64,000 nucleotides of DNA from Arthrobacter sp. PsM3 (GTDB lineage Bacteria > Actinomycetota > Actinomycetes > Actinomycetales > Micrococcaceae), in NCBI RefSeq assembly GCF_030433895.1, contig NZ_JARUXE010000002.1, forward strand, positions 117,964-181,963, given 5' to 3'. Shown here piece after piece: positions 12,020 through 21,148 of this stretch. A program made the translations under genes and the position numbers. Every line of letters starts with the position of its first letter. Position 1 is the first letter of the stretch. A model generated the notes under the pieces. That model was not told where the DNA came from, made no database searches, and saw only the letters and a program-made list of their open reading frames with translations.

Positions 12020-12251
12020 CCCTCCATTAAACGCCAGGCGGCCCCCGGGCCGCCCCGTTCCCGGACGCAGTGCCGCGATCCGATCAGTTTTGTGAAGACT
12101 TTCACGTTTCCGCTGCCGTCCGGCCACGGGCTGCAGGCCGCCCCTGCACTAGACTTGAGCCACCGTTGCCCCGCCAACTGTCCGGCGAGTCCGCCCATGA
12201 CGAAAGCCGGCCGGGGCATGGAAACGGACCGCACAACAATGAAAGGACCAC

Positions 12252-13403
12252 ATGAAGATTGATTTCGCTTCATCCAGGCAATCAACTCTTGGTGTGGAAT
12301 GGGAACTTGCCCTCGTGGACGCGGAAACCGGGGAGCTTGCCTCCGTGGCAAAGGAGGTCCTCCGCGGGGTCGCGGCACGGCATCCCGAACTGAACGAGGA
12401 CGACGAACACCCGCACATCAAGCAGGAGCTGCTGTTGAACACGGTGGAGCTTGTCACCGGCATCTGCAACACCGTGGCCGAGGCCAAAGCGGACCTGAAC
12501 AGTTCCCTCGCCGCCGTCCGTGACGTCACGGATCCGATGGGCGTCGAGATCTTCTGCGCCGGCAGCCACCCCTTCAGCCCCCCGCAGCTGCAGCCGGTGA
12601 CGGACAAGGAGCGCTACGCCAAGCTCATTGACCGCACGCAGTGGTGGGGCCGGCAGATGGTGATCTACGGCGTCCACGTGCATGTGGGCCTTGACAGCCG
12701 GGACAAGGTCCTCCCCGTCCTGGACGGCCTGGTGAACTACTTCCCGCAGTTCCAGGCGCTCTCCGCCTCCAGCCCGTTCTGGGGCGGCGAGGACACCGGA
12801 TACGCCTCGCAGCGCGCCCTGATGTTCCAGCAGCTGCCCACCGCCGGCCTGCCCTTCCAGTTCGCCAGCTGGGAGGACTTCGAGTCCTACGCCCAGGACA
12901 TGTTCACCACCGGGGTGATCGACTCACTTTCCGAAATCCGCTGGGACATCCGGCCGGTCCCGCATTTCGGCACCATCGAGATGCGCATCTGCGACGGACT
13001 GGCCTCGCTCGAGGAAGTCGGCGCCATCGCCGCCCTGACGCAGTGCCTCGTCGACGAGTTCTCCACCACGCTGGACAACGGCGGGACCATCCCCACCATG
13101 CCGCCGTGGCATGTGCAGGAGAACAAATGGCGGGCGGCCCGTTACGGCCTGGACGCCATCATCATCCTCGACGCCGCGGGCAACGAACAGCTCGTCACCG
13201 ACCACATCCGCGAGACCGTCGCCCGGCTGGAACCCGTCGCCGTGAAGCTGGACTGCGTCGCCGAACTGGCCGACGTCCTGAAGATCATTGAGCGCGGCGC
13301 CGGGTACCAGCGGCAGCGGCGCGTGGCGGCGGAGCACGGCGGCGACCTGCGCGCCGTCGTCCTGGACCTGGTCCAGCAGATGCGCAAGGGCCCCGAAGCC
13401 TAG
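12252..13403 (+). CDS. Carboxylate-amine ligase, YbdK / GCS2 family
   Basis: A 383-residue member of glutamate-cysteine ligase family 2. Motifs include GVEWELALVD near the N-terminus, GVHVHVGL (metal/ATP-site histidines) around 140, and RPVPHFGTIEMRICDG around 240. YbdK proteins join the gamma-carboxylate of glutamate to an amine, with weak cysteine ligation in E. coli. Actinobacteria normally use mycothiol, so a glutathione role is not assumed. The ATG start follows GAAAGGA. The 230 bases upstream contain no gene and presumably hold the promoter. Confidence 0.85.
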   Translation: MKIDFASSRQSTLGVEWELALVDAETGELASVAKEVLRGVAARHPELNEDDEHPHIKQELLLNTVELVTGICNTVAEAKADLNSSLAAVRDVTDPMGVEIFCAGSHPFSPPQLQPVTDKERYAKLIDRTQWWGRQMVIYGVHVHVGLDSRDKVLPVLDGLVNYFPQFQALSASSPFWGGEDTGYASQRALMFQQLPTAGLPFQFASWEDFESYAQDMFTTGVIDSLSEIRWDIRPVPHFGTIEMRICDGLASLEEVGAIAALTQCLVDEFSTTLDNGGTIPTMPPWHVQENKWRAARYGLDAIIILDAAGNEQLVTDHIRETVARLEPVAVKLDCVAELADVLKIIERGAGYQRQRRVAAEHGGDLRAVVLDLVQQMRKGPEA

Positions 13404-13423
13404 CCCCGCGCCCCCGGCGGGTC

Positions 13424-14602
13424 TTACGCGGAGACGGTTGTGACCGGCATCGAGGAGTCGGGCGCGAACGCGATGCCGCTCGGCGCGATCCCTGCCATCA
13501 CCAGCTGGGCGCCGAGGGCCGCGACCATGGCGCCGTTGTCCGTGCACAGCGAAAGCGGCGGGACGGTCAGCCGGATTCCGGCGGCGCTGCAGCGCTGTTC
13601 CGTGAGCTGGCGAAGCCGGGAATTCGCCGCCACGCCGCCGCCGAGCAGCAGTTCGGTGATGCCGTGCTCGCGGCAGGCCAGCACCGCCTTGGAGGTAATG
13701 ATGTCCACCACGGCCTCCTGGAAGGCCGCGGCGATGTCCGCCACGGGCACAGTTTCTCCGCGCGCCTCGAACTGCTCCACGCAGCGTGCGACGGCGGTCT
13801 TGAGTCCGCTGAAGGACCAGTCGTAGCGGTGCGGCCCGGGTTCTTCCGCGGTCCCCATGTATTTGGGCTGGCTGAGGCCGCGCGGGAAGCGGATCGCTTT
13901 GGCGTTGCCGGTGCGTGCCAGCTTGTCGATGGCCGGGCCGCCCGGATAGCTCAGGCCCAGGAGCCGTGCCACCTTGTCGTAGGCCTCGCCGGCGGCGTCG
14001 TCGATCGTGGACCCGAGCAGCTCAACGTCCCCGGTGATGTTCCGGATCCGCAGGATTTCGGTGTGACCGCCGGAGACCAGCAGGGCGCCCAGGTTTTCCG
14101 GCAGGGTGTTCTCCCGCGCGGCGTTCTCCCGGGGGGCGTTCTCCCGGGAGGCGCTCTCCGGGGAGGCGCTCTCCGGCGCGGAGCGGGCGGGGGCCAGCGG
14201 CCCGCCGTCGCCGGTCTGCAGCAGCCCGACGCCGACATGCGCGACGAGGTGGTTGATGGCGTAGAGCGGCTTGCCCGTGGCGACGGCGAGCGCCTTGGCC
14301 GCGCAGACGCCCACCATCAGGGCTCCGGCGAGGCCCGGGCCGGACGTGACGGCGATCGCGTCGATGTCTTCCAGGGTCACCCCGGCCTCGGCCAGCGCCG
14401 CCCGGAGCGTGGGCACGAAAGCATCCAGATGGGCGCGGGAGGCGATCTCGGGAATCACGCCGCCGAACCGGACATGCTCATCCATGGAGGAGGACACGGT
14501 GTTGGTCAGCAGCCGGGTGCCGCGGACAATCCCGACGCCGGTCTCGTCGCAGGAGGATTCGATGCCAAGGACCAGCGGCTGGTCCTGGTCGGTGGTGTTC
14601 AT
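13424..14602 (-). CDS. tsaD: tRNA N6-adenosine threonylcarbamoyltransferase TsaD, with repeat insertion
   Basis: TsaD transfers the threonylcarbamoyl group to A37 of ANN-decoding tRNAs, together with TsaB and TsaE. The ASKHA-fold start [16 protein letters not shown], the metal motif NHLVAH, and VSGGHTEIL are all present. The start is ATG at 14602, overlapping the rimI stop as ATGA, which shows coupling; an upstream extension to 14902 is Arg/Pro-rich and not TsaD-like. The 392 residues exceed the usual ~340-350 because a pentapeptide repeat array is inserted between NHLVAH and VSGGHT. It is the last gene of alr-tsaE-tsaB-rimI-tsaD. Confidence 0.95.
   Translation of the reverse strand: MNTTDQDQPLVLGIESSCDETGVGIVRGTRLLTNTVSSSMDEHVRFGGVIPEIASRAHLDAFVPTLRAALAEAGVTLEDIDAIAVTSGPGLAGALMVGVCAAKALAVATGKPLYAINHLVAHVGVGLLQTGDGGPLAPARSAPESASPESASRENAPRENAARENTLPENLGALLVSGGHTEILRIRNITGDVELLGSTIDDAAGEAYDKVARLLGLSYPGGPAIDKLARTGNAKAIRFPRGLSQPKYMGTAEEPGPHRYDWSFSGLKTAVARCVEQFEARGETVPVADIAAAFQEAVVDIITSKAVLACREHGITELLLGGGVAANSRLRQLTEQRCSAAGIRLTVPPLSLCTDNGAMVAALGAQLVMAGIAPSGIAFAPDSSMPVTTVSA
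14093..14182 (-). repeat. 15-base tandem repeat (six units) inside tsaD
   Basis: Six consecutive 15-base units encode the pentapeptides [25 protein letters not shown] and TLPEN in frame. Neighbouring units differ by few bases, and the 15-base period keeps the frame, so copy number can change without breaking the gene. The array lies in a surface loop just before VSGGHT. Confidence 0.9.
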
Positions 14603-15207
14603 GGGTGGTCTGCTTCCCTGGGCGTCGTGTGGAGTCCGCGGGTGCCGAGCCGCAGCCGCATGATCAGTGCGTCGACGCCGTCGCGGTAGTAGCGGGGCCG
14701 GACATGGATCTGTTGGAATCCGTAGCGGCGGTAGAGCTGCTGGGCGCGGGGGTTGTCGGCCCGGACCTCCAGAAGGACGTCCTCGGCACGGCGCCGCCGG
14801 CTTTCTTCGATGAGCTCGGTGAGCAGTGCCGACCCGATGCCCTGGCTTTCCTGCTCCGGGACGACGGCGATGGTCTGGACGTCCGAGATCGGCTCCATGC
14901 ACATCAGCCCGGCGTAGCCCACGATCCTCCCGGCCCGCTCGGCCACGAGGTAGTGCCGCGTTTCGGCCTGCGCCAGCTCATCGACGAACATCTGCAGCGG
15001 CCAGGCATCCACCGGGAACAGCCTGCACTCGAGTTCGTGCACGGCGGGGATGTCCGCCGCGGTCATCTCCCGCAGCGTCACACCGCCCGGCACCCTTGCC
15101 TGCCCGGCTGCGGGGTCTGCGCCCTCCGCTGCGCCTTGTCCGGCGCCCCGTCCTTTGTCCTGTCCGGCGCCCTGTCCTTTGTCCGGTCCTCCGGCCCCGG
15201 CGTTCAC
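14599..15207 (-). CDS. rimI: Ribosomal-protein-alanine N-acetyltransferase-like GNAT protein
   Basis: GNAT-fold acetyltransferase. Residues ~50-195 carry the domain: [16 protein letters not shown], the acetyl-CoA loop [15 protein letters not shown], and the C-terminal [16 protein letters not shown]. RimI-type enzymes acetylate protein N-termini; the placement between tsaB and tsaD is conserved in many bacteria. The GTG start at 15207 overlaps the tsaB stop (GTGA). This adds a ~45-residue low-complexity N-terminal leader with an 8-residue repeat ([16 protein letters not shown]) not found in typical RimI; a later GTG just before LREMTAAD would remove it. Downstream it overlaps tsaD by 4 bases. 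Confidence 0.88.
   Translation of the reverse strand: MNAGAGGPDKGQGAGQDKGRGAGQGAAEGADPAAGQARVPGGVTLREMTAADIPAVHELECRLFPVDAWPLQMFVDELAQAETRHYLVAERAGRIVGYAGLMCMEPISDVQTIAVVPEQESQGIGSALLTELIEESRRRRAEDVLLEVRADNPRAQQLYRRYGFQQIHVRPRYYRDGVDALIMRLRLGTRGLHTTPREADHP
15137..15184 (-). repeat. 24-base direct repeat (two units) at the rimI 5' end
   Basis: Two adjacent 24-base units, 15137-15160 and 15161-15184, differ at one base and encode DKGRGAGQ and DKGQGAGQ in the RimI leader. Confidence 0.85.
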
Positions 15208-15875
15208 AGCGCTTTCTTCCGCGGCCCGGGTACCTGGGCGTCGGACTCGCGCAGGTAGAGCGGAGTGGAATCGAGCAGCTGCTCCCCTGCGGCGAGGCGC
15301 GCGAGGGCGAACTGGCCCAGCGAGAGGGCCTCCGGCTGGCGGGAGCTGAATTCGGGGACAGCCTTGAGGACGTCGGCATGGAGGCCGGCGCCGGCTCCGT
15401 AGACCGGAAGCTCGGGCAGGTCCGCGGCGAAGCCGACGTGCGGGCCGTCCAGGAGCCGAGGCAGCTGGCTGCCGGCGAGGGCGTACCGGGCCCAGTAGAC
15501 CTCTTTCCGCCGGGCGTCCGTGGCGACGAGGAACTCCGGCGCCGCGTCGGTGGATTCCGCCACTTCCAGGGCGATGGCGTCCAGGCTCATCAGGCCGTAG
15601 AGCGGTTTGCCCCACACGAACGAGAGGGTCCGGGCGGTGACGATGCCCGAGCGCAGGCCGGTGAACGGGCCGGGCCCCACCCCGGTGACGACCGCGTCGA
15701 CGTCGGCGCCGCCCAGGCCGGCCTCGGCGAGGAGAGCTTCGATGCCCGGCGCCAGCACTTCGGCGTGGCTCCGGGTGTCCTCGGTGGCGAAGCTGCCCAC
15801 GAGAGACTCCGGGGTGTCATCAGAGACGAGCGCGGCGCTGGCCACGGCCGAGGTGTCAATGGCAAGTATCAGCAT
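15204..15875 (-). CDS. tsaB: t6A biosynthesis protein TsaB
   Basis: TsaB is an ASKHA-fold paralogue of TsaD that scaffolds the TsaB-TsaD-TsaE complex. The 223-residue protein begins LILAIDTSAVASAAL and contains VVTGVGPGPFTGLRSGIVTA, the family hallmark. The start ATG shares a base with the tsaE stop (TGATG), and the end overlaps rimI by 4 bases, so translation is coupled on both sides. It has the usual length for TsaB, with no insert. Confidence 0.95.
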   Translation of the reverse strand: MLILAIDTSAVASAALVSDDTPESLVGSFATEDTRSHAEVLAPGIEALLAEAGLGGADVDAVVTGVGPGPFTGLRSGIVTARTLSFVWGKPLYGLMSLDAIALEVAESTDAAPEFLVATDARRKEVYWARYALAGSQLPRLLDGPHVGFAADLPELPVYGAGAGLHADVLKAVPEFSSRQPEALSLGQFALARLAAGEQLLDSTPLYLRESDAQVPGPRKKAL

Positions 15876-16534
15876 CAGGTCCCTTCCGGGGTGTGGGGCG
15901 CCGGGCCGGTCTCAGCGGGGGCGGGGAGTGCTGGGGCGCGTGCCGGGAGTGCTGGCGGGTCCACCCAGCGGGGGCCGAAGCCCCGGATCACGATCGTGCG
16001 GGGTTCGTCGTCGTCGCCGGTGTCGAAGTCCAGCACCCCTGGGTCATGGACAGCGGCCAGCTCCCCGGAGGATTCCGGGGCGGGGGCCGCTTGCGGGGCG
16101 GGCGCGCCGCCTCCCAGCCTGCGGAGCAGGTCCACCTCAAGCCGGCTCTCGCTCAGGTGCTCCACGCGGTCACGGCCCCATTCGACCACGGTCACGGCGC
16201 TGTCCATCGTGTTTTCCAGGTCGATGTCATCGATTTCCGAGGCCGAACCCAGCCGGTAAGCGTCAACGTGCACCAGGTCCGGTCCGCCCGGCCGGGGGCC
16301 GTGGGGAAGGTTCGGGTGGATGCGGACCAGCACGAAAGTCGGTGAGATGATGCCGGCCCGGACCCCGAGGCCCTCCCCGAGGCCCTGGGTGAACGTGGTC
16401 TTGCCCGCGCCCAGCTCACCGGTGAGGACCAGCAGGTCCCCGGCCTGGAGCTGGGAGCCGAGGCCGGCTGCGAGGGCGTGGGTCTCGTCCGCGGTCCGGA
16501 CTTCCAGGGTCCGTTCCCAGGCTGCCGCGCTCAC
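15875..16534 (-). CDS. tsaE: t6A biosynthesis ATPase TsaE, with C-terminal extension
   Basis: TsaE is the ATPase that drives turnover of the TsaBD complex. The P-loop GELGAGKT is at 39-46, switch I is SPTFVLV, then HVDAYRL and VVEWGRDRV. The conserved core ends near residue 140. A further ~75 residues rich in Ala, Pro and acidic residues follow, ending in APALPAPAE; typical TsaE proteins are about 150 residues in total. The GTG start overlaps the alr stop as GTGA. Confidence 0.93.
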   Translation of the reverse strand: MSAAAWERTLEVRTADETHALAAGLGSQLQAGDLLVLTGELGAGKTTFTQGLGEGLGVRAGIISPTFVLVRIHPNLPHGPRPGGPDLVHVDAYRLGSASEIDDIDLENTMDSAVTVVEWGRDRVEHLSESRLEVDLLRRLGGGAPAPQAAPAPESSGELAAVHDPGVLDFDTGDDDEPRTIVIRGFGPRWVDPPALPARAPALPAPAETGPAPHTPEGT

Positions 16535-17751
16535 GGGCGGGACTCGTCGCCGGCGGGCGCTTCATTGATGTAGCGGCGCGGCACCCGGGGGCTGATCCGG
16601 GTGACGATCTCGTAGTTGTTGGTGCCGGCCGCCCGGGCCCAATCCTCGGCGGTGGGGCCGCCGTCGGCGCCGTTGCCGAAAAGGACCGCCTCGGCGCCGA
16701 GGACGCTGGGCCCTCCGGCGGAAACGTGGAGCGGGCCGAGGTCGATCACCATCTGGTCCATCGCGATACGTCCCACGACCGGGTAGTTCACGCCGCCGAC
16801 GCGGACCGGTCCCCCGGTGGCGATCCGGGGGACGCCGTCGGCGTAGCCCAGCGGGATCAGCCCCAGGGTGCTGGTGCTTCCCGTGCGGTAGTTCAACCCG
16901 TAGGACACGCCCTGGCCGGCCGGGACATCCTTGCAGTGCGAAACGACGGTGCGGACGGTCATGGCGGGGCGCAGGCCCAGCTCTTCCGAGCCCTGCCCTT
17001 CGAACGGGGAGAGTCCGTACAGTCCCAGCCCCACGCGGACCAGGTCAAAGTGGGTGTCAGGACGGGACAGGGTGGCCGGGGTGTTGGCGAGGTGCCGCAC
17101 CTCGGGATCGACGCCGGCGTCCTGTGCGATGGCGAGGGCTTCGCGGAAGGCCGCCAGCTGCTCGTCGGTTTCCGGGCGCTCGGGTTCGTCGGCGACGGCC
17201 AGGTGGGAGAAGATGCCCACCACCCGCAGCAGGCCCTGGTCCTGGTATTCCATGGCCTCGCCGACCAGGCTGTCCCAGGCATCCAGGGTCGCGCCGTTGC
17301 GGCCCAGTCCGGTGTCCACCTTGAGGTGCACCCGGGCCGGCCGTTCCTGCTCGCGGGCGGCTGCCACGATACGTTCCAGTTCCCAGCCCGAGCAGCCGAT
17401 GTCGATCCCCGCGGCCACGGCGGCGGCAAAATTGCTCTCCGGGGTGTGCAGCCAGGCCAGCAGGGGCGCCTCGATGCCCGCGGCGCGCAGGGCCAGGGCC
17501 TCGGAAATGTGCGCGGTTCCCAGCCAGTGGGCGCCGGCGCTGAGCGCCGCGCGGGCGACGGTAATGGCGCCGTGGCCGTAGGCATCGGCCTTGACCACTG
17601 CCATCACCCGAGCCGGTGACGCCACGGCCGCCAGCCGGCGGACATTGTGCCGGATGGCCTCGAGGTCGATTACCGCCGAGCGTTCCTCGGCGAAGGCTGG
17701 CGGAGCCTCCGGGACGGGCTGGAAGTCACCTGTTGCTGCTGGGTAAGTCAC
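16531..17751 (-). CDS. alr: Alanine racemase
   Basis: A PLP enzyme that makes D-alanine for peptidoglycan. The 406-residue protein carries the PLP lysine Lys54 in VVKADAYGHG. The second catalytic residue, Tyr, lies in GVSYGLNYRTG, and PLDRIAMDQM-like metal/dimer residues appear as VGRIAMDQMVID. It is the first gene of the operon with tsaE, tsaB, rimI and tsaD; the next upstream gene is nearly 200 bases away, so the operon promoter should lie there. Confidence 0.96.
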   Translation of the reverse strand: MTYPAATGDFQPVPEAPPAFAEERSAVIDLEAIRHNVRRLAAVASPARVMAVVKADAYGHGAITVARAALSAGAHWLGTAHISEALALRAAGIEAPLLAWLHTPESNFAAAVAAGIDIGCSGWELERIVAAAREQERPARVHLKVDTGLGRNGATLDAWDSLVGEAMEYQDQGLLRVVGIFSHLAVADEPERPETDEQLAAFREALAIAQDAGVDPEVRHLANTPATLSRPDTHFDLVRVGLGLYGLSPFEGQGSEELGLRPAMTVRTVVSHCKDVPAGQGVSYGLNYRTGSTSTLGLIPLGYADGVPRIATGGPVRVGGVNYPVVGRIAMDQMVIDLGPLHVSAGGPSVLGAEAVLFGNGADGGPTAEDWARAAGTNNYEIVTRISPRVPRRYINEAPAGDESRP

Positions 17752-17842
17752 TTAACGATTCTAGGGGTGGCAGCGCACTCGGCTGAATTCGGCCCCCTTT
17801 CGGCCCCGCGGCACCACTCCGCCCCGCCCCAATCCGCCCGAG

Positions 17843-17921
17843 GGACATGCCCAGTGCTCGCGCCCGCCACTGGGCACAATGCCATCATGTCCATTCCCCA
17901 CCCCGAACGGAGGACATGTCC
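17843..17921. repeat. Extragenic palindrome cluster (GGACATG type)
   Basis: Nested inverted repeats sit between alr and the PfkB gene. TGCCCAGTG (17848-17856) pairs with CACTGGGCA (17868-17876), outer GGACATG (17843-17849) pairs with CATGTCC (17886-17892), and a self-complementary GGACATGTCC follows at 17912-17921. The sequence is non-coding and looks like a REP-type element rather than a simple terminator. Confidence 0.65.
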
Positions 17922-17949
17922 AGCGGGAGGGGGCGGGCGGCAGCGCAGG

Positions 17950-19041
17950 CTACGCGTCCGAGAGGTGCGCGATGGTCGCCGTCGCCCGCCGCTGCGCTTC
18001 CGGCGGCACATCACGGACGATGTCCTCAAGGAAGCTGTAGCGTCGAAGCCATTGGCTGCTCTGGCGCTCCTTCCGGGCATTGGCCCGCTGCCACCAGTCG
18101 GCGATGTCCCCCCAGCCGGGTGCGGCCAGCGAGCCGCCGACCTCCTGGACGGCCAGGGCGGCGCAGAGGTTGGCGAACCGCAGCCGGTCGCCGAGCGGCC
18201 AGCCGGCCAGGCAGCCGACGATGAAGGCGGCACCGAAGCAGTCGCCCGCGCCGGTCGGATCGTAGGCGGCCACCGGCAGCGAGGGCACCCACTCCTCCTC
18301 GCCCGTCTCGGAGTCCACAGCCATCGCCCCCTGTGCCCCCAGGGTCACGACGGCCACCGGCACCCGGTCCGCCAGGGCGTACAGGGCCGCCCACGGGTTG
18401 TCATTGCCGGTGAAGGCCATCGCCTCGTGCTGGTTCGGCATGAAGGCGTGGAAGTGCTGCAGGTTGTCCAGCCTTCTGGAGGACCAGACGCCGGTGGGAT
18501 CCCAGCCGACGTCGCCGAACAGCCGGACCCCGGCCTTGTGGGCGTCGAGTGCCCACGGTTCCAGCTCCTCGCCGAGCTCAGCGACGGCGGCGAGCGCCGG
18601 CGGCGGGCAGCCGACCAGTTCGCTGGAGCTCACCGGGGCCGGGTGGCCGTGCGTCACCATGGACCGGTCATGCTCCACGCTGAGGGACACCGTGACCGGT
18701 GAATGCCAGCCTGCCACGCGCCGGGACAGGGACAGGTCCACGTGCTCCTGTCCGGCCAGGATCTTCCAGTTGTAGTCGCCGTAGCCGTCATCGCCGAACG
18801 CGGCCGCCAGCCCGGTGCGCAGCCCGAGCCGTGCCGCGGCAATCGCCTGGTTGGCCACGCCGCCCGGGCAGCTGCCCATCCCGTCACTCCAGATCTCGGT
18901 TCCGGCGACGGGCGCGTGCGGCAGCCCGGTGAAAATGATGTCCTGGAAAACGGTTCCGGTCAGCAGCAGGTCAAAGCCCACCGCCTCCGGGGTCCGGACG
19001 GAGGAAAGCGGATCAAAACGCCGCGTCGGTATCGCGTCCAT
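17950..19041 (-). CDS. PfkB-family carbohydrate kinase
   Basis: A ~363-residue ribokinase-fold sugar or nucleoside kinase. The N-terminal family motif is seen as CPGGVANQAIAAARLG, and the C-terminal motif DPTGAGDCFGAAF carries the catalytic Asp and anion hole. The substrate is not deducible. It is divergent from a GH4 phospho-glycosidase gene with an 81-base gap, so the two may share regulation of sugar catabolism. I chose ATG 19041; a GTG nine bases upstream is possible. The ~200 bases after its stop contain the GGACATG palindromes. Confidence 0.82.
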   Translation of the reverse strand: MDAIPTRRFDPLSSVRTPEAVGFDLLLTGTVFQDIIFTGLPHAPVAGTEIWSDGMGSCPGGVANQAIAAARLGLRTGLAAAFGDDGYGDYNWKILAGQEHVDLSLSRRVAGWHSPVTVSLSVEHDRSMVTHGHPAPVSSSELVGCPPPALAAVAELGEELEPWALDAHKAGVRLFGDVGWDPTGVWSSRRLDNLQHFHAFMPNQHEAMAFTGNDNPWAALYALADRVPVAVVTLGAQGAMAVDSETGEEEWVPSLPVAAYDPTGAGDCFGAAFIVGCLAGWPLGDRLRFANLCAALAVQEVGGSLAAPGWGDIADWWQRANARKERQSSQWLRRYSFLEDIVRDVPPEAQRRATATIAHLSDA

Positions 19042-19122
19042 GTATGGCACATTACGCCGTCCCGGTACCGCAGGAAAGGTGGGCGACGGGCCTGGCAGGA
19101 CCACTGTGCATAGACTGTTTGC

Positions 19123-20568
19123 ATGCGGCTGATGATTGCCGGAGGCGGCGGGTTCCGCGTACCGCTGGTCTACCGGGCGCTCTGCGCGGGACCCTTCGCC
19201 GGGCTGGTCCGGGAACTGGTGCTGTACGACGTCGATCCCGGCCGCCTCGCCGCAATCAGCGCGGTCCTGGCGTCCTACCCGGGGCCGGCCGAGCCCGGCG
19301 CCGCGGCCGACGAAGGGCCCGGCGCCGCGCCCCGTCCCGTGGTCCGGGCCACCACCTCACTGGCCGAAGCGCTGGACGGCACGGACCTGGTGTTCGCCGC
19401 GATCCGCCCCGGCGGGACGGCGGGCCGCACCGCCGATGAGCGCGTGGCCCTGGACCTGGGGCTCCTCGGGCAGGAAACCACGGGAGCGGGCGGCATCTCC
19501 TATGCGCTGCGGTCCATCCCCCGCATGCTCGAGCTCGCCGACCAGATGCGGCGCCACTGCCCGGACGCGTGGCTGCTCAATTTCACCAACCCCGCGGGCA
19601 TGGTCACCGAAGCCCTGGTTCCGGTGCTCGGCCGCAAGGTGGTGGGCGTCTGCGACTCGGCCAGCGGGCTGGTGTACCGGGCAGCGCGGGCCGCCGGCGT
19701 CGGACTTCCCGAGGGGAAGCTCGACGGCGTGGGGTACTACGGCCTGAACCATCTGGGCTGGCTGTACCGGCTGGAGTCCGGCGGCAGGGACGCGCTGCCC
19801 GGGCTGCTGGCCGACGCCCGCGCCCTGGCCGGTTTCGAGGAAGGCCGGCTGTTCCCGCAGCGCATCCTGGCGGAACTGGGATGCCTGCCCAACGAATACC
19901 TCTACTACTACTACGAGACCGGGCGTGCCCTTGCCGGCATCCGGGCCTCGGCTACGACCCGCGGCGAGTCCATCGACCGGCAGCAGACCGAGCTCTACCC
20001 CCGGCTCGCGGCGGCCGGCCAGGACGCCTACCGGCTGTGGGACGCCGCGCGCCGCTCCCGCGAGGAGGGCTACCTCGCCGAGGCCCGGGCCGCCGGCGAG
20101 CACCGGGATGAGACGGACCTGGCCGGCGGCGGCTACGAACGCGTCGCGCTCGCGGTCATGCGGGCCCTCTCCGGCGGCGGTCCGGCGGAGCTGATCCTGA
20201 ACACCCCGAACACCACCGGCGCTGCCGGGGCCGGGGCCGGGGCCGCGGCGGCGATTCCGGGGCTGCCGGCGGACGCCGTCGTCGAGGTTCCCTGCCGGGT
20301 GACGCCCGACGGCGTGGTGCCGCTGCCGCAGGAACGTCCGGCGCCGGCGCAACTGGCCCTGCTCCGGCAGGTCAAGGACGTCGAACGCCTCGTCGTGACG
20401 GCCACCGCCAGGGACGCCGGGACAACGGGCCCGGGCCGGCGGGAAGCGGCGCTGGCAGCCTTCGCCGGGCACCCGCTGGTCGGCTCCGCGGATCTCGCGG
20501 GAAAACTGCTCGCCGGCTACGAGGCCGCGTTCCCGGACCTCGGTTCGCTCTGGGCCGGGAACCCCTGA
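19123..20568 (+). CDS. Glycoside hydrolase family 4 (6-phospho-beta-glucosidase type)
   Basis: GH4 enzymes cleave phosphorylated or free glycosides with NAD+ and Mn2+ by an oxidation-elimination route. The N-terminus MRLMIAGGGGFRVPL is the dinucleotide site. NFTNPAGMVTEAL, GVCDSASG (metal-binding Cys) and GLNHLGW (metal-binding His) follow. At 481 residues it is slightly long for the family, owing to an Ala/Gly-rich stretch near residue 365. The ORF starts at ATG 19123. No phosphotransferase gene is nearby, so whether its substrate is phosphorylated is open. Confidence 0.87.
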   Translation: MRLMIAGGGGFRVPLVYRALCAGPFAGLVRELVLYDVDPGRLAAISAVLASYPGPAEPGAAADEGPGAAPRPVVRATTSLAEALDGTDLVFAAIRPGGTAGRTADERVALDLGLLGQETTGAGGISYALRSIPRMLELADQMRRHCPDAWLLNFTNPAGMVTEALVPVLGRKVVGVCDSASGLVYRAARAAGVGLPEGKLDGVGYYGLNHLGWLYRLESGGRDALPGLLADARALAGFEEGRLFPQRILAELGCLPNEYLYYYYETGRALAGIRASATTRGESIDRQQTELYPRLAAAGQDAYRLWDAARRSREEGYLAEARAAGEHRDETDLAGGGYERVALAVMRALSGGGPAELILNTPNTTGAAGAGAGAAAAIPGLPADAVVEVPCRVTPDGVVPLPQERPAPAQLALLRQVKDVERLVVTATARDAGTTGPGRREAALAAFAGHPLVGSADLAGKLLAGYEAAFPDLGSLWAGNP

Positions 20569-20602
20569 GGCCGCCGGCGCCAGTCGTCCGGCGCCGGCAC
20601 CG

Positions 20603-21148
20603 CTACAGCCTGCGGTACATCAGGTGCAGGCCCACGTAGCCCAGCCGCGGGTGCAGGAACGCTTCCGGAACGGTGGCCAGGATCTCGAAGCCCAGGGACT
20701 GCCAGGCGGCAACCGCCCGGACGTTGCTTTCCACGACGGCGTTGAACTGCATGGCGCGGAACCCGGCCGCCCGTGCCGCGTCCAGCGAGTAGGCGCACAG
20801 CGCACGGGCCACCCCTTTGCCCCCGTGCGCCGGGTGGACCATGTACCCGGCATTGGCGACGTGGCTTCCGCCGCCGCCCTGGTTCGCGTGCAGCTCGCCG
20901 GTGCCCAGAATGGCACCTTCGAACTCCCCCCGCCCCGCCGCGACGAAGGTCCGGCCGGGGGCCTGCTTGAACCACCGTTCGCGCGCCTGGTGCTCGGTGG
21001 TGTCCCGGTCCCAGGTGAAGGTCTCCCCGGCCCGGATCACCGGTTCCAGGATCCCCCAGATCGCCGGCCAGTCCCCGCTCGTGGCCGGGCGGATATCCCA
21101 GCCGGGGGCGGTCGAATCTGTCTCGTCACGTGTGCTCACAGCCGTCAC
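20603..21148 (-). CDS. GNAT-family N-acetyltransferase
   Basis: About 181 residues with a complete GNAT domain: IRPATSGDWPAIWGIL at the start, YMVHPAHGGKGVARALC as the acetyl-CoA loop, and NVRAVAAWQSLGFEIL near the end. It resembles a broad group of actinobacterial acetyltransferases with unknown substrates. Starts at GTG 21148 or 21139 are both possible. It converges on the GH4 gene and is divergent from mshA. The much longer frame continuing upstream on this strand is antisense to mshA and is not coding. Confidence 0.82.
   Translation of the reverse strand: MTAVSTRDETDSTAPGWDIRPATSGDWPAIWGILEPVIRAGETFTWDRDTTEHQARERWFKQAPGRTFVAAGRGEFEGAILGTGELHANQGGGGSHVANAGYMVHPAHGGKGVARALCAYSLDAARAAGFRAMQFNAVVESNVRAVAAWQSLGFEILATVPEAFLHPRLGYVGLHLMYRRL

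Noticed and set aside
14093..14182. CRISPR-like tandem array
   Set aside because: Units are 15 bases, contiguous without spacers and in frame inside tsaD, so it is a coding minisatellite.
14603..14902. Upstream extension of tsaD
   Set aside because: Arg/Pro-rich, reads through rimI in another frame, and the ATGA coupling at 14599-14602 gives the natural start.
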